Assembly (NCBI GenBank): GCA_030627725.1
Contig: DAOVSZ010000045.1
Coordinates: 1-12,156 of the forward strand
Length of the DNA stretch: 12,156 bases
Direction: 5' to 3'
Source of the DNA: Desulfobulbaceae bacterium
GTDB lineage: Bacteria > Desulfobacterota > Desulfobulbia > Desulfobulbales > DAOVSZ01
Part shown: positions 1 through 5,925 of the stretch, in pieces
How the letters are laid out: every line of letters starts with the position of its first letter
How positions within the stretch are numbered: the stretch's first letter is position 1
Program-made: the position numbers and the translations under genes
The notes under the pieces: model-generated
The model's input: the letters and a program-made list of their open reading frames with translations, nothing else
Databases searched by the model: none
Told to the model about the DNA's origin: nothing

Positions 1-525
1 GACGCAGTATTTGGACAGATCTTTGATGAGGGGAATTCGGAGCTCATTGCCGCCTATGAAAAGGTGATTTTTGACAAGGGGTTTATTCACTTAAGTCCGA
101 TCTTAAAAAAATATCAGGACCGGTTTGAACGTCAGGAGAGTCTTTTAGAACTGCATGTACTCGTGGTTGATGATTCGATGATCTTCCGGCATCTGGTGAG
201 CAAACCACTGCTCAAGGCCGGATACCGTGTGACAACTGCAATCAATGGGCAAGATGCTTTTGATCGGCTTCATGAAGAATCTTTTCAGATCATCTTGACC
301 GATATGAATATGCCGATTAAAAATGGCATAGAACTGGCCAGGGATGTGAGAGCAAATAAGAAATTCAATGCCATCCCCATGGTAATGATTACGACCGAGC
401 AGGAAGAATCCCAGAGGAATGCGGCAAGTGAGGCGGGGATAGATTGGTTTCTTACCAAGCCGTTCGACGACCAGGAGCTTTTGAATGTTGTTGAGAAGTT
501 TCTGAAGGAAGGGGGGGACTCTTAA
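1..525 (+). CDS. C-terminal part of a receiver-domain (response regulator) protein, 5' end outside window
   Basis: The reading frame is open from base 1 to the TAA at 523-525 (174 visible residues), so the gene almost certainly starts upstream; the GTG at 64 is probably internal. Visible residues 52-170 form a CheY-like receiver. The acidic pair is D57/D58 (VVDDS), the phosphoacceptor is D101 (TDMNMP), the switch residue lies in ITTE (about 131-132), and the conserved lysine is K153 (TKPF). All key residues are present, so phosphotransfer from a histidine kinase is expected. Residues 1-50 are a charged, helical-looking stretch I could not assign; it could be a linker or the end of another domain. 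No output domain follows the receiver, so output is either N-terminal or by protein contact. A G7 run (511-517) sits just before the stop. Unlike the frameshifted receiver gene near the other end of the window, this frame is intact. Confidence 0.85.
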   Translation, partial: DAVFGQIFDEGNSELIAAYEKVIFDKGFIHLSPILKKYQDRFERQESLLELHVLVVDDSMIFRHLVSKPLLKAGYRVTTAINGQDAFDRLHEESFQIILTDMNMPIKNGIELARDVRANKKFNAIPMVMITTEQEESQRNAASEAGIDWFLTKPFDDQELLNVVEKFLKEGGDS

Positions 526-535
526 ACCGTTCAAA
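521..535. repeat. 15-bp repeat CTTAAACCGTTCAAA, copy 1, overlapping a stop codon
   Basis: The 15-mer CTTAAACCGTTCAAA covers the TAA stop of the receiver gene. An identical 15-mer lies at 1119-1133, over the stop codon of def. The match is directly visible; its role is unknown. Confidence 0.7.
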
Positions 536-604
536 GCATGGAACCAGGCTGTATTCTCATTGTCATGCATTATATCTCTATTTTAAGAAGAAGGAAGTTT
601 ATAT

Positions 605-1123
605 ATGTCGTTACGGAAAATAATAACCTACCCGCATCCGGTCTTGCGGAAGAAGGCGGAACCGGTTACGGTTTTTGATAAAGAACTTGAGCAGCTGGTT
701 GTGGATATGGCCGAGACCATGTATGACGCCCCTGGTTCCGGTCTGGCCGCCAACCAGATCGGAGAACTCCGTCAGGTGATTATTGTTGATGTGAGGGAAG
801 CTGATGAAGCAAAAAACCTTCATGTCTTTATCAATCCTCTGATTGTTGCAGAAGAAGGGTCGGTGACCGATGTCGAAGGGTGCTTGAGTGTGCTCGAGTA
901 TTCTTCCAATGTCAAACGGGCGCAGAAGGTCCGTGTGAGTGCCCTGGATGTGAAGGGAAAGCAGTTTGAGTTTGAGGCCGAGGAGTGGTTTGCGCGGGCC
1001 CTTCAGCACGAAATTGATCATCTGCATGGGAAACTTTTTATCGATCACATAAGTTCGTTGAAGCGAACGCTCTACAAGAAAAAGCTCAAGAAACTCCTTC
1101 AAGAGCAGGAAGAGGCGGCTTAA
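605..1123 (+). CDS. def: peptide deformylase
   Basis: Removes the N-formyl group from the initiator methionine of new proteins; a cytoplasmic metalloenzyme (usually Fe2+). All three family motifs are present: GSGLAANQ (residues 44-51), EGCLS with metal ligand C93 (91-95), and HEIDH (135-139) with ligands H135 and H139 and catalytic E136. At 172 aa it is the normal bacterial length, with a lysine-rich C-terminal helix. The start is supported by AAGGA at 591-595, nine bases before ATG. One small oddity is that the usual proline after EGCLSV is leucine here (SVLEYSS). fmt follows 37 bp downstream, the classic def-fmt pair that balances formylation and deformylation, so an operon is likely. I found no clear promoter in the 79-bp upstream gap. 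Confidence 0.97.
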   Translation: MSLRKIITYPHPVLRKKAEPVTVFDKELEQLVVDMAETMYDAPGSGLAANQIGELRQVIIVDVREADEAKNLHVFINPLIVAEEGSVTDVEGCLSVLEYSSNVKRAQKVRVSALDVKGKQFEFEAEEWFARALQHEIDHLHGKLFIDHISSLKRTLYKKKLKKLLQEQEEAA

Positions 1124-1155
1124 ACCGTTCAAACCGTTTAATCCGCTTGAACTGA
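1119..1155. repeat. degenerate AAACCGTTC-type tandem repeat between def and fmt
   Basis: The sequence reads CTTAAACCGTTCAAA, then CCGTTTAATCCGCTTGAAC, giving about three degenerate 9-10-base units (AAACCGTTC, AAACCGTTT, AATCCGCTTG). The first 15 bases are identical to 521-535. It fills nearly all of the def-fmt gap and leaves no room for a normal Shine-Dalgarno before fmt. Confidence 0.6.
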
Positions 1156-1160
1156 AAAAA

Positions 1161-2105
1161 ATGTCGGAAAATTCGTTACGTATCATATTCATGGGTACGC
1201 CGCAGTTTGCGGTCCCTTCGCTTGAGGCCATGCTCTCGCATGGCAGAAACGTCATTGCCGTTGTCACCCAGCCTGACCGCCGTAAGGGTCGGGGAAGAAA
1301 ACTTGCGCCGCCTCCTGTCAAGGAGGTGGCCTTGCAGGAGAAGCTCCCTGTGCTGCAGCCGGATACAATAAAAAGTGCAGCCTTTCTTTCCGAAATAGAA
1401 AATTTAAAACCTGATATTATTGTTGTGACCGCTTATGGAAAAATCCTGCCCGGGCCGCTCCTTTCGCTGCCGCGATACGGCACCATCAACGTTCATGGTT
1501 CGCTTCTCCCTCAATACCGAGGTGCGGCGCCGATTCAGTGGGCCTTGATAAACGGTGAGGCCGAGACAGGGGTTACCATCATGCAGATGGATGAAGGCAT
1601 GGACACCGGTGATATCCTGCTGCCCCGGGCCATACCGATTGCTCCTGAGGATACTGCAGGGAGTCTGGCTGAAAAGCTTTCCGTCCTTGGCGGGGAACTC
1701 CTTGTCGAGGCCCTTGATCTTTTGACTGAAGACAAGCTTGTTTCTCGAAAGCAGGATGACGCGGCAGCAACCTATGCCCCTTTGCTCAGCAAAAAAGACG
1801 GCAGGATCGACTGGGAAAAATCTGCTTCCACGATCAGCTGCCTGATTCGCGGCCTCGATCCCTGGCCTTCCGCCTCTACAACACTTGATGGCAAATGGAT
1901 GCGGCTTTTTGTGCCGGAGGTTCGTGACGGCGAAGTGAGCGATGCACCGGGAACAATCGTAAGAGCAGGTACGGAAGGTCTTCTGATTGCGACCTCCAAA
2001 GGCTCTCTCTTGGCAAAGGAGATTCAGCGTGAGGGCGGCCGGCGGATGGATGTTGAAAGTTTTCTTCGCGGCCGGCCCTTTGCGGAAGGGTCGCAACTTG
2101 ACTGA
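1161..2105 (+). CDS. fmt: methionyl-tRNA formyltransferase
   Basis: Transfers a formyl group from 10-formyltetrahydrofolate to Met-tRNAfMet, needed for efficient bacterial translation initiation. The N-terminal Rossmann domain starts with FMGTPQFAVPSL, as in the family. The active-site segment INVHGSLLPQYRGAAPIQ is present. The catalytic triad is N110, H112 and D148, by the same spacing as E. coli Fmt N108/H110/D146. The C-terminal half matches the OB-fold tRNA-binding domain in length, giving 314 aa in total, typical for the family. The ATG at 1161 puts the core motif at the usual place, but there is no recognisable Shine-Dalgarno; the gap is occupied by AAACCGTTC-like repeats, so initiation may depend on coupling with def. 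The stop (2103-2105) is overlapped by the likely start of the next gene. Confidence 0.97.
   Translation: MSENSLRIIFMGTPQFAVPSLEAMLSHGRNVIAVVTQPDRRKGRGRKLAPPPVKEVALQEKLPVLQPDTIKSAAFLSEIENLKPDIIVVTAYGKILPGPLLSLPRYGTINVHGSLLPQYRGAAPIQWALINGEAETGVTIMQMDEGMDTGDILLPRAIPIAPEDTAGSLAEKLSVLGGELLVEALDLLTEDKLVSRKQDDAAATYAPLLSKKDGRIDWEKSASTISCLIRGLDPWPSASTTLDGKWMRLFVPEVRDGEVSDAPGTIVRAGTEGLLIATSKGSLLAKEIQREGGRRMDVESFLRGRPFAEGSQLD
2084..2090 (+). promoter_or_regulatory. Shine-Dalgarno GGAAGGG deciding a TTG start
   Basis: GGAAGGG lies inside the end of fmt, seven bases before TTG 2098-2100. The spacing is near ideal. Competing upstream starts in the same frame (for example ATG 2050) have no comparable ribosome site, which favours TTG 2098 as the start of the membrane protein gene. 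Confidence 0.6.
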
Positions 2106-2805
2106 TAACCGCTGGATCACACACGGATTTTTCTGGCTGGCGTTGGTTGCCTTCTGTGTCTGTCTTGTTTTTCTTTCTTTTCTCTGGAACAACGATATTC
2201 TCTTTGATGCGCTCTTTCATCTGAAAGCTCTTCTTGTTGATGCAGCGATTCTCCGGGAAAAAATTCTGGCCTACGGCAGCTTAGCGCCACTCTTTTTTAT
2301 CGGACTGCAGATCCTCCAGGTTATCCTGGCCCCGTTCCCAGGCGAGGCAACCGGGTTTCTCGGCGGGTATATATTCGGGCCCTGGCCCTGTTTTATCTAT
2401 TCGTCCATCGGATTGTCCTTAGGGTCCGTGATCGCCTTTGTCATCAGTCGTCTCTTGAGCGATATGGTGATTGACAGATTGCAGGGGACGCGTGTCTACC
2501 GGCAGTTCAACGATCTCGTGTTCAGGGGGGATTTCATGGTCCCTTTCCTGCTTTTTCTTTTTCCCGGGTTCCCCAAGGATTCGCTTTCGTATCTCCTGGG
2601 GACAAGTCGGATGCCGATCGGGGTCTTCATTTTTATCTCGAGCGTAGGCCGGATGCCGGGGACCCTTGCTCTTGCATACGAGGGGGCGCAGGTGTATGAG
2701 GAGAATTACGCCCAGCTTGTTGTGCTGCTCATAGCAACAACGGTTGTGGTGGCGCCTTGTCTGTTGTTCCGGAAACGGCTTCTTGGCTGGCTCAAGCGTT
2801 TGTGA
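2098..2805 (+). CDS. VTT/DedA-fold (TVP38/TMEM64-type) integral membrane protein
   Basis: From TTG 2098 this is a 235-residue polytopic protein. It has an N-terminal hydrophobic segment (about residues 10-35), then a hydrophobic core with the conserved pattern GEATGFLGGYIFG, a glycine/serine-rich helix (SIGLSLGSVIAF), the FPKDSLSYLLGTSRM stretch, the SSVGRMPGT motif, and a final membrane helix with a basic tail (RKRLLGWLKRL). The acidic residue in the first half, the P-x-D loop and GR-x-PGT are hallmarks of the VTT domain shared by DedA, TVP38, TMEM64 and VMP1. DedA relatives have been linked to lipid-carrier or phospholipid flipping and envelope homeostasis; the substrate here is unknown. 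It overlaps fmt by 8 bp and is likely translated from the same message. An in-frame ATG at 2050 would add 16 residues encoded inside fmt, but TTG has the better ribosome site. Confidence 0.82.
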   Translation: MTDNRWITHGFFWLALVAFCVCLVFLSFLWNNDILFDALFHLKALLVDAAILREKILAYGSLAPLFFIGLQILQVILAPFPGEATGFLGGYIFGPWPCFIYSSIGLSLGSVIAFVISRLLSDMVIDRLQGTRVYRQFNDLVFRGDFMVPFLLFLFPGFPKDSLSYLLGTSRMPIGVFIFISSVGRMPGTLALAYEGAQVYEENYAQLVVLLIATTVVVAPCLLFRKRLLGWLKRL

Positions 2806-2823
2806 TTTTTTGTAACTGACCAC

Positions 2824-2833
2824 GGGGGGGGGG
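2824..2833 (+). repeat. G10 homopolymer tract
   Basis: Ten consecutive G in the gap between the VTT gene and larC, 19 bases after the stop. It is a slippage-prone tract and also a common site of assembly error. Confidence 0.8.
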
Positions 2834-2861
2834 CAACCAAAGTCAGCGCTATTACCCAACC

Positions 2862-2883
2862 CGTAATCGCTTACGATTTTTTT
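2862..2883 (+). terminator. weak Rho-independent terminator after the def-fmt-VTT group
   Basis: CGTAA (2862-2866), loop TCGC and TTACG (2871-2875) form a 5-bp stem followed by A and seven T (2877-2883). The stem is short, but the T run and its place 57 bases after the VTT stop fit a terminator that separates this group from larC. Confidence 0.45.
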
Positions 2884-2888
2884 AATGG

Positions 2889-2916
2889 CCACGAAATCCA
2901 CGGAAGCACACGAAAG
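2889..2916. repeat. degenerate nonamer tandem repeat (CCACGAAAT type)
   Basis: Three adjacent units can be read: CCACGAAAT (2889-2897), CCACGGAAG (2898-2906) and CACACGAAAG (2907-2916). They lie between the terminator candidate and larC. No coding potential is evident. Confidence 0.6.
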
Positions 2917-2965
2917 AAAAATATTTTAGAAACTGAAGGCTGTAGGTTTTGAGGGTATGGGTCAG

Positions 2966-4147
2966 ATGTCAAAAAAAATAGCTTATGCAGACTGTTTTTC
3001 CGGCGCGAGCGGCGATATGCTGCTTGGCGCCCTGCTTGATGTCGGCTTGAATGAAGAGGTGGTCGGAGATGCTGTTGCCGCAGTCGGGATAGAAGGATAT
3101 GCACTGAAAGTCGAGTCCATGGTTTCAAGCGGCATCAAAGGGACCCGGTTGATTGTTCTTGTGGATGATCCTCAGCCCCACCGCTCCTGGAAAGATATCC
3201 GGCTGATGCTTGAACAGAGTCGGCTCGATGCGCCTGTTCGTGAGAAGGCCATTGCGGTCTTTTCTCTTCTTGCCAAGGCTGAAGCGCATGTCCACGGCTG
3301 TTCGCCTGAGGATGTCCATTTTCATGAGGTGGGCGCGGTTGACTCGATTGCCGACATCGTAGGAGTTTCCGCCGGACTGGTCCATCTTGGTATCGACCGT
3401 CTGATAGCCTCGTCTCTTCCCATGCCCCGGGGATGGGTTTCCTGTGCTCATGGCAACCTGCCGCTGCCGGCGCCTGCGGTCTGTGAAATTTTAAAGGGTG
3501 TTCCTGTCTACGGTGTCGATCTGGAGGAGGAACTGGTCACCCCTACCGGCGCCGCCCTGTTAAAGGGACTGGCGTCTGATTTCGGCCCCTTCCCATCCAT
3601 GACCATCAAGGACGTTGGCTATGGGGTCGGCAGCCGGAAACGTTCTGATGGCCGTCCGAACCTCCTGCGCTTGGTTATCGGTCGGGAAACGGAGGTTGAA
3701 GAGGCGCAGGAGGTAGAGATTATCGAGACCCATCTGGACGATTGGTCGCCGGAAGGCTTTCCCTATCTCTGTGAGCTCCTCTTTGAAAAAGGGGCGCTTG
3801 ATGTTGTACTCATTCCCGTTCAGATGAAAAAGGGAAGGCCGGGTTTTCTGTTGCGGGTGATTTCAGATCCTGCCCATGGATGGGAAGTGAAACGAAGCAT
3901 CCTTGCCGAGACCCCTGCAATCGGTCTGCGTTATCGCAAAGAGAACCGCTGGACCCTCCCGAGGGTGTCCGGGACTGTACCCAGCCGCTGGGGGCCGCTC
4001 GTGGTCAAGAAGGTGACGACTCCGGATGGCGATGTTCTTTATCCGGAATACGAAGATTGCCGGCGAGTGGCAAAAGAAAACAGCATACCGCTCAAAGAGG
4101 TCTATAGAGAGGTGGCAAGATTTGAACCGGATGAGATGAAAGAGTAG
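2966..4147 (+). CDS. larC: nickel pincer cofactor biosynthesis protein LarC (DUF111), unsplit
   Basis: LarC inserts nickel into the pyridinium bis-thiocarboxylate pincer cofactor (NPN) in a CTP-dependent reaction; the cofactor serves lactate racemase and other LarA-family enzymes. The N-terminus has the family signature YADCFSGASGDMLLGALLD. H118-F-H120-EVGAVDSIAD is the conserved His/Asp stretch, and the C-terminal domain has MKKGRPG (287-293) followed by ETPAIGLR. The usual ETN-I/L-DD motif reads ETHLDD (254-259), an Asn-to-His change. At 393 aa this is full length in one frame, unlike Lactobacillus plantarum where larC is read through a frameshift. ATG 2957 is possible, but GAGGG at 2951-2955 is only one base from it and ten from ATG 2966, so I prefer 2966. 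No larA, larB or larE is in the window, so the client enzyme is elsewhere or unknown. Confidence 0.93.
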   Translation: MSKKIAYADCFSGASGDMLLGALLDVGLNEEVVGDAVAAVGIEGYALKVESMVSSGIKGTRLIVLVDDPQPHRSWKDIRLMLEQSRLDAPVREKAIAVFSLLAKAEAHVHGCSPEDVHFHEVGAVDSIADIVGVSAGLVHLGIDRLIASSLPMPRGWVSCAHGNLPLPAPAVCEILKGVPVYGVDLEEELVTPTGAALLKGLASDFGPFPSMTIKDVGYGVGSRKRSDGRPNLLRLVIGRETEVEEAQEVEIIETHLDDWSPEGFPYLCELLFEKGALDVVLIPVQMKKGRPGFLLRVISDPAHGWEVKRSILAETPAIGLRYRKENRWTLPRVSGTVPSRWGPLVVKKVTTPDGDVLYPEYEDCRRVAKENSIPLKEVYREVARFEPDEMKE

Positions 4148-4222
4148 GCTGATGTCTTGCCTGAACAGGATTTCCGCATTGCTTTAACTGAGTTATTGAT
4201 TTCGAAGATCCCGGCTAGACGG

Positions 4223-4250
4223 GAACCCTGAGCCCTGAATCCTGAAAAAT
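4223..4250. repeat. heptamer tandem repeat (GAACCCT type) running into the pgpA start codon
   Basis: Strict 7-base units can be read: GAACCCT, GAGCCCT, GAATCCT, then a decayed GAAAAAT whose last two bases are the first two of the pgpA ATG. The phase is exact over three units. No Shine-Dalgarno sequence is visible in or after it. Confidence 0.65.
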
Positions 4251-4707
4251 GTACACTCTCATGATGACCATAGCCACCGGATTTTATGTCGGCAGGCTGC
4301 CTGTTGCCCCTGGAACCTGGGGCTCGGCCCTGGCCCTGCCGATTCATTTTCTTCTGGTCCGTCTCTCTTTCCCGGCCCATCTTTCCGCTCTCGCCATCAT
4401 CCTTGTCGTCGCAATTATCACTGCCGGCTCTGTTGAAAAGATGATGGACACAAAAGACCCCGGGATCATCGTCATCGATGAGATCATCGGCATGCTGATC
4501 ACTCTGGTCGGCGCACCACACAACTATCTGGTCTGGGTCCTTGGCTTCTTCATCTTCCGCTTCTTCGATATCTTCAAACCCTTTCCCATCCGTCTCATTG
4601 ATCAGCGAATAAACGGCGGCGCCGGTATCGTCATGGACGACGTCATGGCCGGCCTCTACAGCCTCATAGTCCTTCAGTTGATCTGCAGGATTTTCTTTGT
4701 GCAGTAA
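4249..4707 (+). CDS. pgpA: phosphatidylglycerophosphatase A
   Basis: Dephosphorylates phosphatidylglycerophosphate to phosphatidylglycerol, the last step of this phospholipid's synthesis, at the inner membrane. Four conserved blocks are in order: GRLPVAPGTWGSALALP (15-31), KDPGIIVIDEIIGM, FFIFRFFDIFKPFPI, and GGAGIVMDDVMAGLY. The acidic residues in DE and DD are expected to bind the catalytic metal. At 152 aa it has the usual PgpA length, with several hydrophobic helices. The start at ATG 4249 is favoured because the GRLPVAPGTWGS block sits at its usual distance from the N-terminus. There is no visible ribosome site; a heptamer repeat directly precedes the ATG. It lies 101 bp after larC in the same direction and converges on the VKOR gene with 67 bp between. 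Confidence 0.95.
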   Translation: MYTLMMTIATGFYVGRLPVAPGTWGSALALPIHFLLVRLSFPAHLSALAIILVVAIITAGSVEKMMDTKDPGIIVIDEIIGMLITLVGAPHNYLVWVLGFFIFRFFDIFKPFPIRLIDQRINGGAGIVMDDVMAGLYSLIVLQLICRIFFVQ

Positions 4708-4774
4708 AATACGTTTCAAGTGGCATAGTTTTCTTATCATCCATCTTGAAGGTAAGCGCACACATACTGGACAG

Positions 4775-5719
4775 TTATTTTACTTCATCATCATCGCACT
4801 CAATAGTCATTGAGCATTCGCCTTCCTCACCATATACCGATACGTCTTCATCTTCGGGAATCTCTGATGACTCAAAATACAGGAGATGCTCTGTCTGATA
4901 GCAGAACTGCTCGATATGACTGATAATTTTTTTCTCCCCTTTTATGACGGAAAAACCTGACGGTTTTTTTTCTATAAGAACAGGGATGGTGTTTATTTCA
5001 AGGAGAGCAAGAAGAAGACGGTTGACCTCCGGAGAGTAGGAGTCATTGGCCTCAATGCCATCAAGTTCAAGGGATTTTAGTTTTTCAATGGGGTTAAAAT
5101 GAAATTTACAGCTGTTGCAGCCCTCAAGGGCTTTCATGACAGTTTTGCAGTGGGGGCAATTGGCGGAAAAAAAGAGATAAAGTTCCTTGGCAGGATTGGA
5201 GCAGGTTCGGGTTCCATAGGTGCCTGTGTTTAAGTCCATTTTTCTGGAGGTCAGCAACAATGAGGGGTCGAAGCTCAGGAGGGAAAAGAAAAGGTTTATG
5301 GCGACTACTACTGCGGTTCCTGTGATAATCTGCTGCCGACCATACAGAAAATTAAGCAATACAACAAAAGTAAAAATGATGAGACAGTATGAGCAAAAGG
5401 TCTGTGCAACAAAAATCTGATAGCCAAGGAGCACCCCTTCAACAGCCAGGCCGGTAATGAGAAGAATTCGTGGCCCGTCAATTGAAAGCGCCGGTTGTTT
5501 GCGAAGCAGAAAGAATAACCAGAATACCGTCTGAAAATAGGAAAGTCCCAGCAGGTTATAATAAAGTGGCGGAATGGTGGTGAGGCTTTCGAGCACCTCG
5601 CAGCCCTTGTTCAGACAGGCAGCATCTCCCGTGAAGGCTATGATGATAACCTGTATGGCGATGATGAGGCTGGCTGCTAGGCTGATTGCATATATGGCTT
5701 TCTGCTTTTTGGGGATCAT
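4775..5719 (-). CDS. VKOR-family membrane oxidoreductase fused to a thioredoxin-like domain
   Basis: A bacterial vitamin K epoxide reductase homologue, expected to oxidise periplasmic thiols and pass electrons to membrane quinone, doing the job of DsbB. Residues 8-157 form the membrane bundle, with loop cysteines C35 and C40, the conserved YYNLLGLSYF segment, and the active CxxC at C109-C112 (FCSYC). Residues about 178-260 form a thioredoxin-like domain with CPHC (188-191) after the strand LYLFFSAN and the expected cis-proline at P246 (NTIPVL). A second CxxC (201-204, CNSC) lies in the same domain. The C-terminus is a strongly acidic tail with two more cysteines. VKOR-thioredoxin fusions are known in cyanobacteria and other phyla; the second CxxC and acidic Cys tail are less usual. 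ATG 5719 is the only good start: the frame is closed by a stop shortly upstream. No close Shine-Dalgarno is seen. It is a single gene, divergent from the FAD oxidoreductase. Confidence 0.88.
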   Translation of the reverse strand: MIPKKQKAIYAISLAASLIIAIQVIIIAFTGDAACLNKGCEVLESLTTIPPLYYNLLGLSYFQTVFWLFFLLRKQPALSIDGPRILLITGLAVEGVLLGYQIFVAQTFCSYCLIIFTFVVLLNFLYGRQQIITGTAVVVAINLFFSLLSFDPSLLLTSRKMDLNTGTYGTRTCSNPAKELYLFFSANCPHCKTVMKALEGCNSCKFHFNPIEKLKSLELDGIEANDSYSPEVNRLLLALLEINTIPVLIEKKPSGFSVIKGEKKIISHIEQFCYQTEHLLYFESSEIPEDEDVSVYGEEGECSMTIECDDDEVK

Positions 5720-5750
5720 GACTGTTGATGTGGTGAATTGTTAAATTGTT

Positions 5751-5766
5751 GTTCTGATCGCAGAAC
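5751..5766. repeat. perfect inverted repeat GTTCTG-N4-CAGAAC upstream of the VKOR gene
   Basis: GTTCTG (5751-5756), spacer ATCG, CAGAAC (5761-5766) is a perfect 6-4-6 palindrome, 32 bp before the VKOR start codon. It is a candidate operator; I do not match it to a known regulator. Confidence 0.4.
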
Positions 5767-5787
5767 TGTGACCCTCCTTTGAATTTT

Positions 5788-5800
5788 ACAGGATTCCTGT
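5788..5800. repeat. perfect 13-bp palindrome ACAGGATTCCTGT
   Basis: ACAGGA, a central T, then TCCTGT. It lies in the gap between the divergent VKOR and FAD oxidoreductase genes, next to a minus-strand TAAAAT (5783-5788) that could be a -10 box for the VKOR gene. Candidate operator only. Confidence 0.4.
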
Positions 5801-5832
5801 CATGAAAAGCCACTTTTTTTAAAAGAAGTTTT

Positions 5833-5862
5833 TTGGGACTTTCGGGGGTGTCGTGCTACAAT
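5833..5862 (+). promoter_or_regulatory. sigma70-type promoter with extended -10 for the FAD oxidoreductase gene
   Basis: TTGGGA (5833-5838), an 18-base spacer, and TACAAT (5857-5862) preceded by TG-C make a good extended -10 promoter. An A/T-rich near-palindrome (5812-5829) lies just upstream and could act as an UP element. Transcription would start near 5869, leaving a leader of about 57 bases before ATG 5926. This leader contains a 6-bp GC-rich hairpin (5886-5900). Confidence 0.55.
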
Positions 5863-5885
5863 GACGGTAGATTGAGGGATCATAC

Positions 5886-5900
5886 TGCGGCAGGGCCGCA
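5886..5900 (+). other. short hairpin in the 5' leader of the FAD oxidoreductase gene
   Basis: TGCGGC, loop AGG, GCCGCA form a perfect 6-bp GC-rich stem with a three-base loop, 25 bases before the start codon. It has no T run, so it is not a terminator. It might slow ribosome access or stabilise the message, or be chance. Confidence 0.35.
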
Positions 5901-5925
5901 TGCATGGGGGGAAAAGTACATTTTT

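Noticed and set aside
1..525. Treating GTG 64 as the start of a complete response regulator
   Set aside because: The frame stays open to base 1 with no ribosome site before GTG 64, so the gene is more likely cut by the window edge.
560..587. TTGTCA before def as a promoter
   Set aside because: The -35 match is good, but no acceptable -10 box exists at 16-18 bases.
4223..4250. CRISPR array or attachment site
   Set aside because: The units are 7 bases with no spacers and no associated cas or integrase gene.
4715..4750. Inverted repeat TTCAAG/CTTGAA between pgpA and the VKOR gene as a terminator
   Set aside because: Stem of 6 bp with a 24-base loop and no T tract; too weak.
5556..5813. Minus-strand open frame upstream of and overlapping the VKOR gene, near an AAAGGAGGG sequence
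   Set aside because: It is out of frame with the VKOR protein, has low-complexity His/Ser-rich composition, and the ribosome-like sequence (about 5773-5780) has no start codon at a suitable distance.
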